From Rhynchonema sp. JSB1_4 (Eukaryota > Nematoda > Chromadorea > Monhysterida > Xyalidae): a DNA stretch of 64,000 bases. The notes beneath the pieces were generated by a model that had not been told where the DNA came from, searched no databases, and saw nothing but the letters and a program-made list of their open reading frames with translations. The DNA lies in assembly GCA_030248065.1 (NCBI GenBank), contig JASAMV010000702.1, positions 16,192-80,191 of the forward strand. The letters run 5' to 3'. Below, in pieces: positions 23,412-34,900 of the stretch; the stretch's first letter is position 1; each line of letters opens with the position of its first letter. Made by a program: the position numbers and the translations under genes.

Positions 23412-25050
23412 CTACCGTTGACGTCGAGTTACAGTTCTGCGACCGGTTGTTCGCCTTGTTGTGGTCGGTCGCCTTGTTCTGAAAGTTTGAAGAAGAGATG
23501 ATTTCAGCTCTAAGAGGATATTAGCTGCAACAAACGGCATTAAACGGTGACGGTCCTTTATCTCCACACCTCCTATACCTGGTTGTCTGTGTTCCAGCAG
23601 TTGTGGTTGATGTCTCAACGGTCTCCTTCTCTGATGTGCAAAGGTGGGTCCATGTTTTGGACCCACACTCGCATTGTTGACACGATCGACCAGTTTTGTA
23701 GACGGGCTCATTCGGGATATTGCCTCTGCGCGAAACATCAAAGTTGCGAACTGTAGCAATGTGCCTTTCTCCTTTTATTTTGACAGGTGAACTGTGCACC
23801 AGGGCATCGCCAGTGCGAATACACCAGATGGCCAGGCGATCCCAAAATCGACTCACGAGCTGACGCTCGATAACGTTGGACTCCCTAACTTTCATGAAAA
23901 CTCGCCAAATTAAAGACAATAAACAACTTTTTATCGAATCGACAGAAGAGGTACTGCATCCGCTGCCATTTCGAGCCCACCCTGAAGTTGCACTGCACCT
24001 TTCGTGCACAGCCGATCTCAGTTGCGCTGGACAAAACAGTCTGCAAACAGATGCAATCCATTTTTCACACTTAGTCGTATACAGTACGTCTGGATGCTAT
24101 CAAGCTTGGTGATGGGATTGCGCCGAATCTGATTCCAATTTCCACCAGCGAAAAATTCGTTTTTTTGCTGTCGCTGTCTGGGAACAACATTTAAGCTGGT
24201 AATTAATAATAGTCCGGTGACATCGGTAAGTCACAAGTAACAACAAACGTACTGCCGGTACAAAAAGGTCACGTGACCAAGGTGAAAACCTCCCGATCCG
24301 ATCACCAAGTTTGATTACCGCTCATTGTGTACCACCGACTTGCGTCAATCGACTCCAGTCATCGTTGTGAGAATACCGACTGAACGACTGTGGTTTGTGA
24401 GCGAGCATGACGTCACTCCAATGTTGCAATAGAGCGTCAAACAGGTGATCCTCGAGACGAAACACGGTGGCACCATGTTGATTGTTAATTCGGTCTGAAA
24501 CATAGTGTGGCTTGGTACAGTTTCAAATCAAGCAGTCTCAAAAGTCTGGGATACGCACTTTCATCAAAGACGCATCGTCTCGCATAACTCTCGGCGTTTC
24601 GAGCCAACGTTGAACTCCAAGTCTAAAACAATGAAGTGGCACGAATGTCTGTGGCTGTTCTCAGCAAGGTCGGTGATCGTTAGTCTTCGTTGGGCTGCCA
24701 CGTATGTAGATCAACAATCTGGCGTGCTCGCACTGGCGATGTCCCGGTGCACCACGCGTTTTAGAAAACAGGTCGAAGCAATCACTCAAAACGCGTTGCC
24801 AATTCCCATTGTTTGAACCATTAGGTATACCAACCAATTGATGCATGTCCGCAGCGGCCGGCACGATTTGTCCGTTGATCTTCAACCGTCCGGCAGCCAG
24901 TTTCTCTCTCAGATCATTGTGCACTTGCACCAATTTCTTTTGTTGACTTTCTGATAATCCGAAAGACGAGGGAATCAGATTTAAAATAATAAGGCTGATC
25001 AGCATGCTTTGTAGACAACGGATGGTTCTGTAAAAGACGTCTTTCCGCAC
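23412..25050 (-). CDS. Single-domain CAP/SCP secreted protein with Arg/Thr tail
   Basis: This is a complete CAP-domain gene. Six exons join in phase to 253 aa: 25050-24835, 24622-24559, 24494-24340, 24040-23928, 23725-23579 and 23478-23412. The first exon gives a hydrophobic signal segment (MLISLIILNLIPSSFG, likely the true start at 25005) and then VQVHNDLREKLAAG. Later motifs are NAESYARRC, LQHWSDVM, TEIGCA, YLFCRF and GNIPNEPVYKTGRSCQQC. CAP signature 1, normally HYTQ, is degenerate here (WSRLTQ), and the usual GENL is absent. These changes suggest loss of the conserved CAP cavity residues. The C-terminus is a Thr-rich stretch followed by a basic RTRRPTTTRRTTGRR tail, unusual for the family. 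The Thr-rich start of the neighbouring double-CAP gene resembles this tail exon. Confidence 0.85.
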
Positions 25051-25800
25051 AAAATAGTTTTTGTTAAAGTGCTTGGTCTTAAAATATAATTTTTATCGTT
25101 CTAGTTTCGGGTTCGGGGTACGGGCAAACCAGCGGGGGACAAAACAGCTGGTGACAAGACAACCGGTTTTGAAGGTATAGCTTATCTCGGAGATTAGGCT
25201 CAGGCTTAGGCCTGTGGTATTGCTTAGGCTTAGTTTAAAACGTATAATACTCTGCCTTCTCCATGGGCAATAACAAACATCTCCCTGGGTGACCGCTGTT
25301 TTTTAAAACTCGTTGTTTTGTCACCCGCTGTTTTGTCGGTTTCATGCCCAAACACGTTTTATCGACGCATCGTAATAACGTTGTCTCATAACATTATTAT
25401 AAAGTCATTACGTGTACAGTTCACAAAAACTTGAATGATTAGTTACCAATGCTTCTGTGTGTTTTTTTATTATTGTCGATTTGCGCCGATTTTTTCAACA
25501 AATCAATGAAAGTGTTATCCCCGAGTTGTTTTTATTTCATGACGAGAAGATTCCGGAAAGATAAAGAGCAAGGCACCGAAAGCAAGCAAGGCATCGATAT
25601 TTAAAACGGAATAATGTCACCCCTCATGCCACACCCGAAATTTTTTGAAAAACAATCATTCCAAAGCTTTAAAAAAGCACCTGAAACCTAAACAAGGATG
25701 GGAGCTAATCAATATTTTTCATTATGCAATATATTATTTGGTAATAAACTGGATCCAACGCATCAAGACACTAATCTTCTCAGCTCTGCTTATGTCACCC
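25051..25800. other. Gap upstream of the single-CAP gene
   Basis: Probable promoter side of the gene starting at 25050. There are TTAGGC-type runs near 25190-25235. No gene recognised. Confidence 0.45.
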
Positions 25801-25816
25801 GCGCGGTGCAATCGAT

Positions 25817-26022
25817 ATTTCGTGTCCCTTTCAATGCCCAACTTTGAAACATCACCGCAGCTACCGCCGTTGTCGGAACATTTTGGGCAGCTGCGTCCGG
25901 ATTCATTAAGTACACACAGGTCTATTGAATACCAAAGTAATTGCAGATTGTTTCTGTTTCAGATCATTGTGCACTTGTAATTATTTCTTTGGTTGACTCT
26001 GACAGCCTAAATGACGAGGGAA
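25817..26022 (-). pseudogene. Decayed CAP gene relic
   Basis: Two pieces match functional CAP exons nearby. 25817-25910 resembles the C-terminal Cys-rich exon of the double-CAP gene (compare 21335-21410). 25962-26022 resembles the N-terminal exon of the single-CAP gene (compare 24908-24970) but has an in-frame break. They lie in the normal order for a minus-strand gene with everything between them lost. Confidence 0.75.
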
Positions 26023-26662
26023 GTAGAAAGCAACTGATAGTTGAAAAGAATGCGCATTTTGAGACAAAGAAAGGAACAACATACAAATGAAACCCAAAAG
26101 AAAAATTCACAGTCCTGAAACTATGTATTGAATATGTATACTAGCCTTTTTTCTCAAGGCACTTAACATGATTCTCGATGTTCTGACTTCATATCCAAAC
26201 TGGTGTTATGAATATTATCTTAATGTCGTCTCGTGTCATAGAGGTTGTTATAATAATAAGGTAAGCAACTAATGTATAGTTTATAAAATCTGGATGACCG
26301 TGCTTTTGTGCGCCCACTAGTTGAGTACTTTTGTTATTTCCAGATTGTTAAGTCAATGAAAGCGAAACGAACGACACTCATCCAATTTGTTTTATTTCCA
26401 GATCCCGACATAAGATTCCGACGCATAAAAAGAAGGCACAGTAAACAAATGATTTCAGTATCGAAATCTAAAATAAGCGCTTGTTTAAAAATCAATCATT
26501 CTACTTATTTCAAGTGTTTACCAAACAATTCCTCACAGTACAAAGCTGAAAAAAACACCTGGAGAGCTGAAAAAATTTGAAGATCAACCATGTTTTTCCA
26601 GTACAAACAAAACTGCAAAAAAGTATACTTGGGTAACAAACGCGACCACGAAACATCATGAT

Positions 26663-28122
26663 TTATGCACTGTCAACACCAATCAAATCGGGCGTCCAAG
26701 TGGCCAAATAGATTTTCTTCATTTCACTTTCACCGTACTCGATGTGCAACAAATGTTTTTTGAGTTGTTCATTGAGCTCATCGGGACTGCTGGCGCCCAG
26801 ATCCTCGATCAGAAAGCTGAAACGTAGAAAATTTGATATGATATTTGAGTTGCGCGACGTTGACTCTTTGGTTGTTGCCGATGAAATTCAAACCAACATT
26901 ATAGAAAATTTGAGTAAAATTGACCTCAAAATATGTAAAACATTTTAAAATATTTTGATCTCACTTGATTTGATTGTCGTGAATGTCACATTCGAACACG
27001 TGGCCGACTCGCTTGCCCTTCTCCACAATTTGGCCGCGCAGTTTGCTGATGACTTTGCTCACACTCGGTCTCGGACGATTACGAGGGGAACCTGTGAGAT
27101 TTTGAAAGTGCGGAAAGGTGGCAAAAATGCATAGAAAAAAGGCAAAATGGCAGAATTGACTTCGCCATTAGTATGCTTCTCATAAATTTTCCGTTTCGAT
27201 CTGTGTTCACCGACGTCTGGTGCATCAGCACCAGAGACCCTGGCATGTGAGCTGAAACTGAGTCTAGAGCAATTGCAAGAACGTTCAACCAACCGTGTTT
27301 GTCCAGTGTGTTGTCGATTTGTTGACCCTGACTGCTTGACTGTCCCATCGCCGCATCTGTGTCCTGCGACACACAACGGGTCTCCGGCTCAAACGCAACC
27401 GCTGGTGTCACCGTGATGGGCTCATCAGGCACCAAACTGGCCTGCGATTTGAGTGGTCTGTGTACATGTGTATTTTGTGCACCCTCTGTTATCATGCCAT
27501 GCATGGATCACACCGAATGGCTATGTGTTTACAAAAGTGCGATTGACATGTAATGCATTCCCGACCATGTCACAGACCAAACAGTGATTTTTCGAAAATT
27601 GGCGGCCACCGAAAAAGCGACGTTTGGTTGGGTATTTGGGCAGAGTGACCCAATGCCAGCTCCATCTAAACCCAAAGCAACCGTAAAGCTCAACTCAAGC
27701 CAATGTCCGTGGTACACCAAAACTGAGGCGACTTGTTGCCCCCGCTAACCTGTAACGTCGCACCCCGCAATCGACCGTTGTGCGCTGACTTGAGCGCTTT
27801 GCGCGCTGCTGTGACCGTACTGAAGGTGATCAGACTGCAATACCATAATTATGGCCGATTCGAATCAATTCGATTACAAAAACGACTGATTCAGTTTCGA
27901 TTACTTTTGGACCGAAAATGGACCGGATTCCCATGAATTCGAGGGTATGTAAAAACGTGAAAATGTATAAAAAAATATCAAATGAACCAACGCTTCATGT
28001 GGGCTGACACGATTGATGTTGAGAATGGCGGCCGAGTGCACAAAGGCACACAGGAATGCGCGCAGAATGTCGTCAGTGACAATGGTCGGAAGATTCGTAA
28101 CGTGAAGCATTACTGACTCCAT
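26663..28122 (-). CDS. Small RRM-domain protein, 209 aa
   Basis: Five exons join in phase from an ATG just inside the first exon: 28122-27992, 27819-27750, 27441-27294, 27091-26965 and 26816-26663. Residues 5 to about 66 look like an RNA-recognition motif: RNP2-like MLHVTNLP, then a beta-strand SAAILNINRV and the helix-strand end ARKALKSAHNGRLRGATL. An acidic, Gln-rich linker follows (AAMGQSSSQGQQIDNTLDKH). The C-terminal part, about 75 aa, is charged and looks folded (VSKVISKLRGQIVEKG, GHVFECDIHDNQINFLIEDL, EQLKKHLLHIEYGE). I do not recognise this C-terminal region. RNA binding is a family-level inference. The RRM is compact and its RNP1 is poorly conserved. Confidence 0.75.
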
Positions 28123-28378
28123 GCTGTAGGCAACCCGTGAAAAATTTTCGAAATATTGGTTCACGCTTCAACAAGAAGCTTTTCTACCCAGCTTTTCGAT
28201 AGTAAGAATGATGCTTCAAATTGTAGAATCGCAACGTGGTTATCCGCGTGTTTGAAACGTCGCCAGCTGTGATTGTTTCACCTGTTGCGTGGCAGTTTTT
28301 TCAATTTCAATCAAACCCAAATAATATTCACAGGTAGAAAAATGTTTCATTGTCTAAACGGTTGTGGTTGCCGTTGTT

Positions 28379-29031
28379 TTAAAGGGGGCCTTTCGCATTT
28401 CAAACCGCCTTCAAACTTTGCACGCATTTGAATATTGTTCAGGGCGTTGTTAAACTCTCACGCACCAAGAACCCAATCTGCAGCATGCGACCAGGAGATG
28501 CACTTTAAGAAGAACATCCGGGAACAAAGTGTGCCGCGGACCAGCCCAATTTATACCTGCGCATTCAGGCAAACTGCTTGATCAAAAAGGTGTCAAGGCG
28601 AATGAATGTTTCGCATGAAACGTGCCACAACACTAACTATGGAATTTCGCTTTTCTTTATATTTCGAATTTCAACGAATTGTTCCAGCGCGACAAGCAGA
28701 CCTTGAAACATTTAGCAGCCACGCATGAACAATTCGTTGCAATTCGAAATAAAAAGAAAAGCGAAATTCTATCGTGAGGAAGGGGCAAATATCGTGCGAA
28801 ACATTCTGCGCCTTGACCGCCCTTGTCATCAGGCGAGTTGCCTGAATGCGCAGGTAGAAATTGGGCTGGTCCACATTTGATTTTGTTCGCGGATGTTCCC
28901 CTTGAAGGGGATCTCCTGACCGCATGCTGAACGTCAGACCTCCGGTGTGTTTGACATTTATGACGCCTTGACCACTGTCTAAATACATGCGAAGTTTGAA
29001 GGGGGTTTCAAATGCGAAAGGCCCCCTTTAA
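28379..29031. mobile_element. Foldback element with TTAA ends, 653 bp
   Basis: The left end TTAAAGGGGGCCTTTCGCAT and the right end ATGCGAAAGGCCCCCTTTAA are perfect inverses. Complementarity continues with interruptions for about 300 bp on each side to a centre near 28700. TTAA at each edge suggests a TTAA-targeting (piggyBac-like) insertion, but the TTAA could also belong to the inverted repeat itself. Confidence 0.85.
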
Positions 29032-29296
29032 GCTCATCAAGGCCGGTCTCAGAACACAAGCTTCCTAACTTTCGCACTGTGCCTGCAGAAACATCACCTC
29101 ATCTGCTACAGGAAAGACGTTATATGTTGGTGCCAGTACTTTGTGATGTCAGGTTTTTTCAGAGTGTTGGCATGTGGCGTTGCCATGATCGATTCGACGA
29201 ATTTTGAGAGCAAAGTCGGTTCCGATTGATTTTTGTCTTTAATTTTGTTGAACATAACTGCGTGCACGAATGTTTTTCTGGCTTCTTTTATCACAA

Positions 29297-31689
29297 TCAG
29301 CCATGCAGCGCCACAACGTTGGATTCAAACGAGTAGAGCACACTCAACGTGACATTCAACGTTACTGTAAGCACGAGACAGACAACATCCAATCGGTAAC
29401 AGGCCAGTTTCCACAATTCTTCATGTCTCACTGTCCACTGGTCGTGTTCCATGCGTTGCAGTTGATGTTTCAACGATGCGTTTACGTCGTATAGCCGTGC
29501 CTGAACGGTAAAGGGGGCATATTGCATAAAAAGTTTGGTTGTGTTTTGGCCTCGCTTGAGTAAGTAGTGCAACGCAACCCTATTGCCGATGGTGCACCTC
29601 CCGTGTGAGAATCAGGTCGAAACTGGCAAATGCTGTGCAATTTGAAAGGAAACAAGTCGCATGTACCCAAAATCTAAAAAGCGCACCAGAATCTGTTCAA
29701 AAGCGATTGGGTGTTCAGCTTGCATTGCACGACGGTGAAGTTTCCCATTCGTCGGTGATAGACTGGAATACCTGTCATTCTGAAAAAATAAATTTAGATA
29801 GCTTTATCGAAAAAACCGCTTGCACGACTTGAAAAAAATGCCGACCCACCAAACGTTTGTTCAAACGCGTTCTCTGCAGTCGAGTACGTTTTCCATTCAA
29901 TCCTGCACAAAGTGCCAACCATTTCGGTAGCTCACCGACAAACGCTTGCATCGAATGTAGATGCATCAGCACAACAGCTATCACGATGCTCACACAACAA
30001 AGCACCAACTCGACAAACATGAAACGACCTGAAAAATGGGACTAGCAAATGTTGAAAGGAACCCGAACAGCAACCGTCTGCGCTCTGTAACCAGTGCCGG
30101 AAATTGACTCGAGTTTTTCGGCATGGTGTTGGTGACCGAGCCGAGAATGACGCCGATGGCCAGCAGGGAGGTGATGCCCAGGGTAACCTGTGAAAAACGT
30201 TCGTTCAAGTCTTACTGTCTAATCGCGCTAATTGAAAAGGTTGAACTAATGTTGATTCAATGACCTTTTCGCCCCGATTGTGTGTGCATTCGGTGGGGGA
30301 GTAGAGTCCAATTGATGTGATCGTACAGATGAGTCCGATCGGTAGGATTTGTGTGAGCACATAATAGTTCGATTTGCGTTTGATCTTGAATCTAAAAACG
30401 CCGTGAAACATCATCTGTCAATGTCGGATGATTCAGATGGTTCACTCACTTGAATACCGCGAACGTGTTGTTTCGATCGACAGCCTTGTTGTACAACACT
30501 GTGCCACTCACGCGATACCAGATCAGATCCCACTCTCAAAATGCCATGTGCCATCTGATATCTTGTGATTCAAAATTTATCAGTGCCTGATAAAGAAAGA
30601 CAAATGTCAAACCGGTGTGTTTCTTGTAGAACAACGTATCACCTTTACCAGTGCGCATGGGCGTCAGAAACAACACGTTTGTCGGCATTTCGCCGCCTTT
30701 GAACATCATTTGACACACCTGGATGGTGATGCGTTGAGTGAGTTGTGCGAAATGCTCGTTTTCGTCACAATCAGTGTCAATATGCCCAAAATGCCAACCT
30801 GTGAATCAAACGGATACAATGTGACATCCATGGGACACGATATGGTGAGTATCTCTCGGTGGGTCAGGGACACCCGACCATTGTGCGCAATCTCGACGTA
30901 TCGCGGCCCGAACTGGTCACCAAATGAGCCAGGCTCAGACCTTCAAGTCATGCGTAATATCAATACCTAATAACCATCTTATGGTATTGTGCAACTTTAT
31001 TTCACGTCAAACCTTTCTAAAATCTGCATTTCCGGCTGCCATACTTTGGCGGAGGGCAAAAACAGCCGTGGGATGCCGTCAAATTGAGATGGCCGCCAGG
31101 TGAGATGCGCATCGTGCCATGTCTGACATGTGATGCTGTTGTAAATTGTTTACAGATATATCAAGCATAATAGATCGTTTTTGACTCATCACACTAAATC
31201 AAGTTGATACACGAACAACTCATAAGCCAATAAAGTTACTCACGTATTGACTATAAATCTTGAGCGTGACGGATTGAATGGCCGGATTCTACAAGAGTGA
31301 ATGGTTATCAATTGAACAGCTGCGTGCCTAACTATTGTGCGTTGCGTGGCTCAGTCTACCCCTTTTATAGGGAAGCCCATTGTTTATGTACAGTATTACA
31401 AGGAAAGATCCCTTCCGATCGTATCACTGAAAAGAAGGTGGCAGCCTGCATCAACGTTTTTTTTATCAATGTGGTAGTGACGCACCACTTCCATCAGCGT
31501 GTACAGCATCACATCAATATTGACATGTACAACGTCAGTCCAATGTTTCACCGGTCGGCTGGAGGATGAGTAATTGGTAAATAATGTTTCATACAACTTG
31601 TGCTCTGCATTCTGCGCCGTGTCGCAGCCGCTGGCGCCAAAGAAAAGTACAACACCAAATGCGAACATTTTTAATGTCAGCAATAACAT
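29297..31689 (-). CDS. Cys-loop ligand-gated ion channel 1 (nicotinic-type, non-alpha)
   Basis: This is a pentameric ligand-gated channel subunit for the cell surface. Exons: 31689-31486, 31288-31244, 31122-31013, 30940-30799, 30718-30649, 30534-30450, 30391-30265, 30187-30091, 30028-29850 and 29500-29297, about 420 aa. A signal peptide is followed by AEHKLYETLF, WRPSQFDG, VWQPEM and the Cys loop C155-C169 (CPMDVTLYPFDSQVC, 13 residues between). EWDLIWYRV precedes TM1. GEK before TM2 (VTLGITSLLAIGVILG) places Glu at -1', which is typical of cation channels. TM3 contains MFVELVLCC and TM4 RLDVVCLVLTV. There are no vicinal cysteines in loop C, so it is a non-alpha subunit. The TM3-TM4 loop is very short. 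The intron after the TM2 exon has no GT donor in the needed phase. Confidence 0.92.
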
Positions 31690-31920
31690 CAAAACGGTCA
31701 CGCACGTGACTTTCAGAAAGAGAAGGCATGTGACGTAACATTCATCTTTGTAGCCTCGCGTTGCTATAACCAATTGATATTGAAGCCAATATTTACTATA
31801 TAAGCGCTTTCCAGGAAATGTCATGGGGTCAAATTTCAAAACCAAGTAACCGGAATGGAGCGCACCCGAAATACGTCACAAAGTCCAATTTGCGAAAGTT
31901 GTCCTGGTTGATGAACTGAA

Positions 31921-34900
31921 TCAAAACCAATCAGTGAGAATCGTGCGATCACTCGAGTACAAAAACGTAATGGTAATATTGAAGATGACACTGACGCATA
32001 GGAACAGAGTGTCAATGCGGTACGACACACGTTTCCAGAGCACACGAGTTTCGTGTTCCAACTGTTGCGCGTGCAGATGGCCAAGTTGCTCTTTCAGGCT
32101 CAGTTTGATGCTCGAAAGGGTGTCCTACAGATAAATGATGGTAGATTTTACTCGTTTTTTATTTAGAGCTGTTTCAAAACAGCACACTTCAATCCGTTTC
32201 TTTATAGTCACGTGTTCGAGACAGGTTGTTTTCGGGCCAAGAAATATCCATCCTAGTAGTTTTTAAGAGGTTAACAGAAGATGAAACCACAATGTTCAGT
32301 AATATCCACTATCACTTCACCTGAGATTTCACCACAGTTTAGATTGTAACAGTAGCTATATGTATGTATGTCCGTAACCCACCAACGATTCCTGACACAA
32401 TACTAGCAGCGCGCCGATTTTGTCGTCAAACTGGAGGGGATTGATCTTCATCCGTTTCTTCTGTTCCCGATTCTCGTAGTAAACCTGATGGTGCGCAGAT
32501 AAATATGTATGCACATACGTTCAGTTTCGAACCTCAAATCACTATGCACCGACCCTTGTTGAGCACATTGTCTTGCACTTTTCCTTCAAATGACGTCGGT
32601 CATTGCGCGTCCATGTCAATGTGGCTAACCATTCAGGCACCTGAAATAGCACGAAAATATTTTTAAAAAATTGTGATCCTCCAAGCCACACCAAACATTA
32701 TGGACACGGCAGGGGTTGAACCTGCGTCTTCCGGCACCGGCTGTTCTAACCAGCTGAACTATGCGTCCGTCTGACAGGCGGGCTTGAAGGGGAGATGTGA
32801 CATTGGACATATGCCGTCTTCACATCGTCGTCAACAAACTGTGAAAGTCGTCTGTTTGCTGCGTTGACTGTGGCTGAGCATGGAAATTCAAATGGACTGG
32901 CTCAGCGTTGACTTTTGTTGCCGCCTGATATTTTCTCTCTCAAATCGTAAATTCTCCCTTCTCGTAATTCGGTTAATTTCGTGTTTCGTCGGAGACGTTT
33001 GGAGTCGCGATATATTTTATTGGATTTTATATATTATTGCCGTTGATTTCTATCTTTCATTCCTTTATTTCCGTTATTCGATAGCGTAAAACGTGCTGTT
33101 GAAGTCGACTTCGGGGTGCTTTTCGTGCAATAAGTGAAACGAACGGCCAGCTAAGCAGCGGGGCCTTGTCTCTATTGGTTTCTTGGTTGTTTGTGTGAGA
33201 ACCAGGTGCAAACTACTTTATTGCAGGAAAGCAGGGTGACTGGATTGTCACCAGGATCAAACCGCGCCGTCCGAGTTGCCATCGCGAGGCGCGTGGATTT
33301 TGGTCCAGGGCTGACTTGCGCGCTGAGACGGTCACTTCGGCGTGACTCCTGTCGGTCCGGGTGCGTTGCTGACTGCCTGGCGAGTGGCAGAAGGTGGCGT
33401 GCTCAAGTGCATCTGCCCCGTCGACGAGCTCCCTAGGGCGGGACCAGATCACAAGTGGTGAGCCCGACGGGTTCTGAAGTGACCCTGTACCATCTGTACT
33501 TGGTGTTCATGATGGCTCAGGCTGTGGACAAGGAAATTTGGCAGGCTGAGGGTGAAGAAATGTTGCGCTTGTGTGACATTCTGAATGCGCAACTGACTGC
33601 CATGAAACATCGCTTGAAGCCCATGCCTCTGACTGATCCATTGTCGGCACCAAACACGCCGACCATATTTGGCCGACCAACTCAATCGAATATTGAGGCC
33701 CATGCTGACTGCTTGATCGGCATGCACATGGCCCAGGCATTTGCTTTGCCGCCGGGCGTGCCGACCTCATATCAGACCATTGTCGACTTGCTGAATCACG
33801 CAAGCCCGCCAGTCCGTGATTGGGCTAAGCAAGTGATTTCGCTGTGTGGCAAGCGATACCAAACGATAGTGCGCGCACAGGCCGAAGATGACACGACCGT
33901 GGCTTACAAGCTGCTGCAGTCAGCTGGTGACTTGATGAATTGCGAGCCACAAGAAACTGTGAACATGTTGCAACGCAGTTACCAACAGCTGCGCACGTTC
34001 GAGGCTCAGCGCAGAATGATCGGTGACGAACCGGTGCACGGTGGTGAATTGGCTATGGAGGAGCCGGAAGCTTCACCGTTGCACCAGGCTGAAGCCGAGG
34101 ACGTGGATTCTGTGAATGAACCACCATCGCAGGGCTCCGGTGAAATCCGCTCAGACTCAGACGGATTTGAGGCCTTGCATGAGGAGACCTATGCACAGAT
34201 GCCTGACGATGTGGTCTGGTACGACCCCACACTCAAACCCGAATATCGCGTGTCCCTCAAATTTCTGAAACCGCGATCGCAAATCTACATTCGAGTGATG
34301 GATGAGTACAATTTGATCGACCCATTGTCACGGGGCTTGACACACGGCCACTGGGAAGGCCGTCCGTACTCACAGTTTGCTGTTCAGTTGAACCCGGACA
34401 AAGATGGCTTGAATGCCAAAGAGCGCGTGTCGGGTTGGAACAAGCTGACTTTGCAAGAACAGCTCAATATGGCCAAATACCCGACGATGGCGCCAAATAC
34501 GGGTGTGAAAATGAATCAGTACGACATGCCCGTCGTGCCCTGGGTCGTGTTCCGCACCGTCAAGTGCTGTGAACGCTGCACGGCTGACGTGTACTGGAAT
34601 GATGAGACTCAGGAGGACGAATGTTGCAATCCGCAATGCTATGAACCCATGCTGGATGATGCCACGCGTGAGGTCATTGAGCCCAGCCAATTCCAGGGCA
34701 CTATCCAACAGTACCAAAATGCGATTGGTGCACCTGCCAGACATGCCTACATGGGCAACATGTGGTATCAGGTGTACACGGGCCGTTACCATGGAGTCTG
34801 GACGTCGAAAATGGTTGAATGCCGCATTGCGTTGACCCGCATTGTGGACATGATGATTGAGCTGCGACAGCGCAATCATCATCTGACGTTCATGCTCAGC

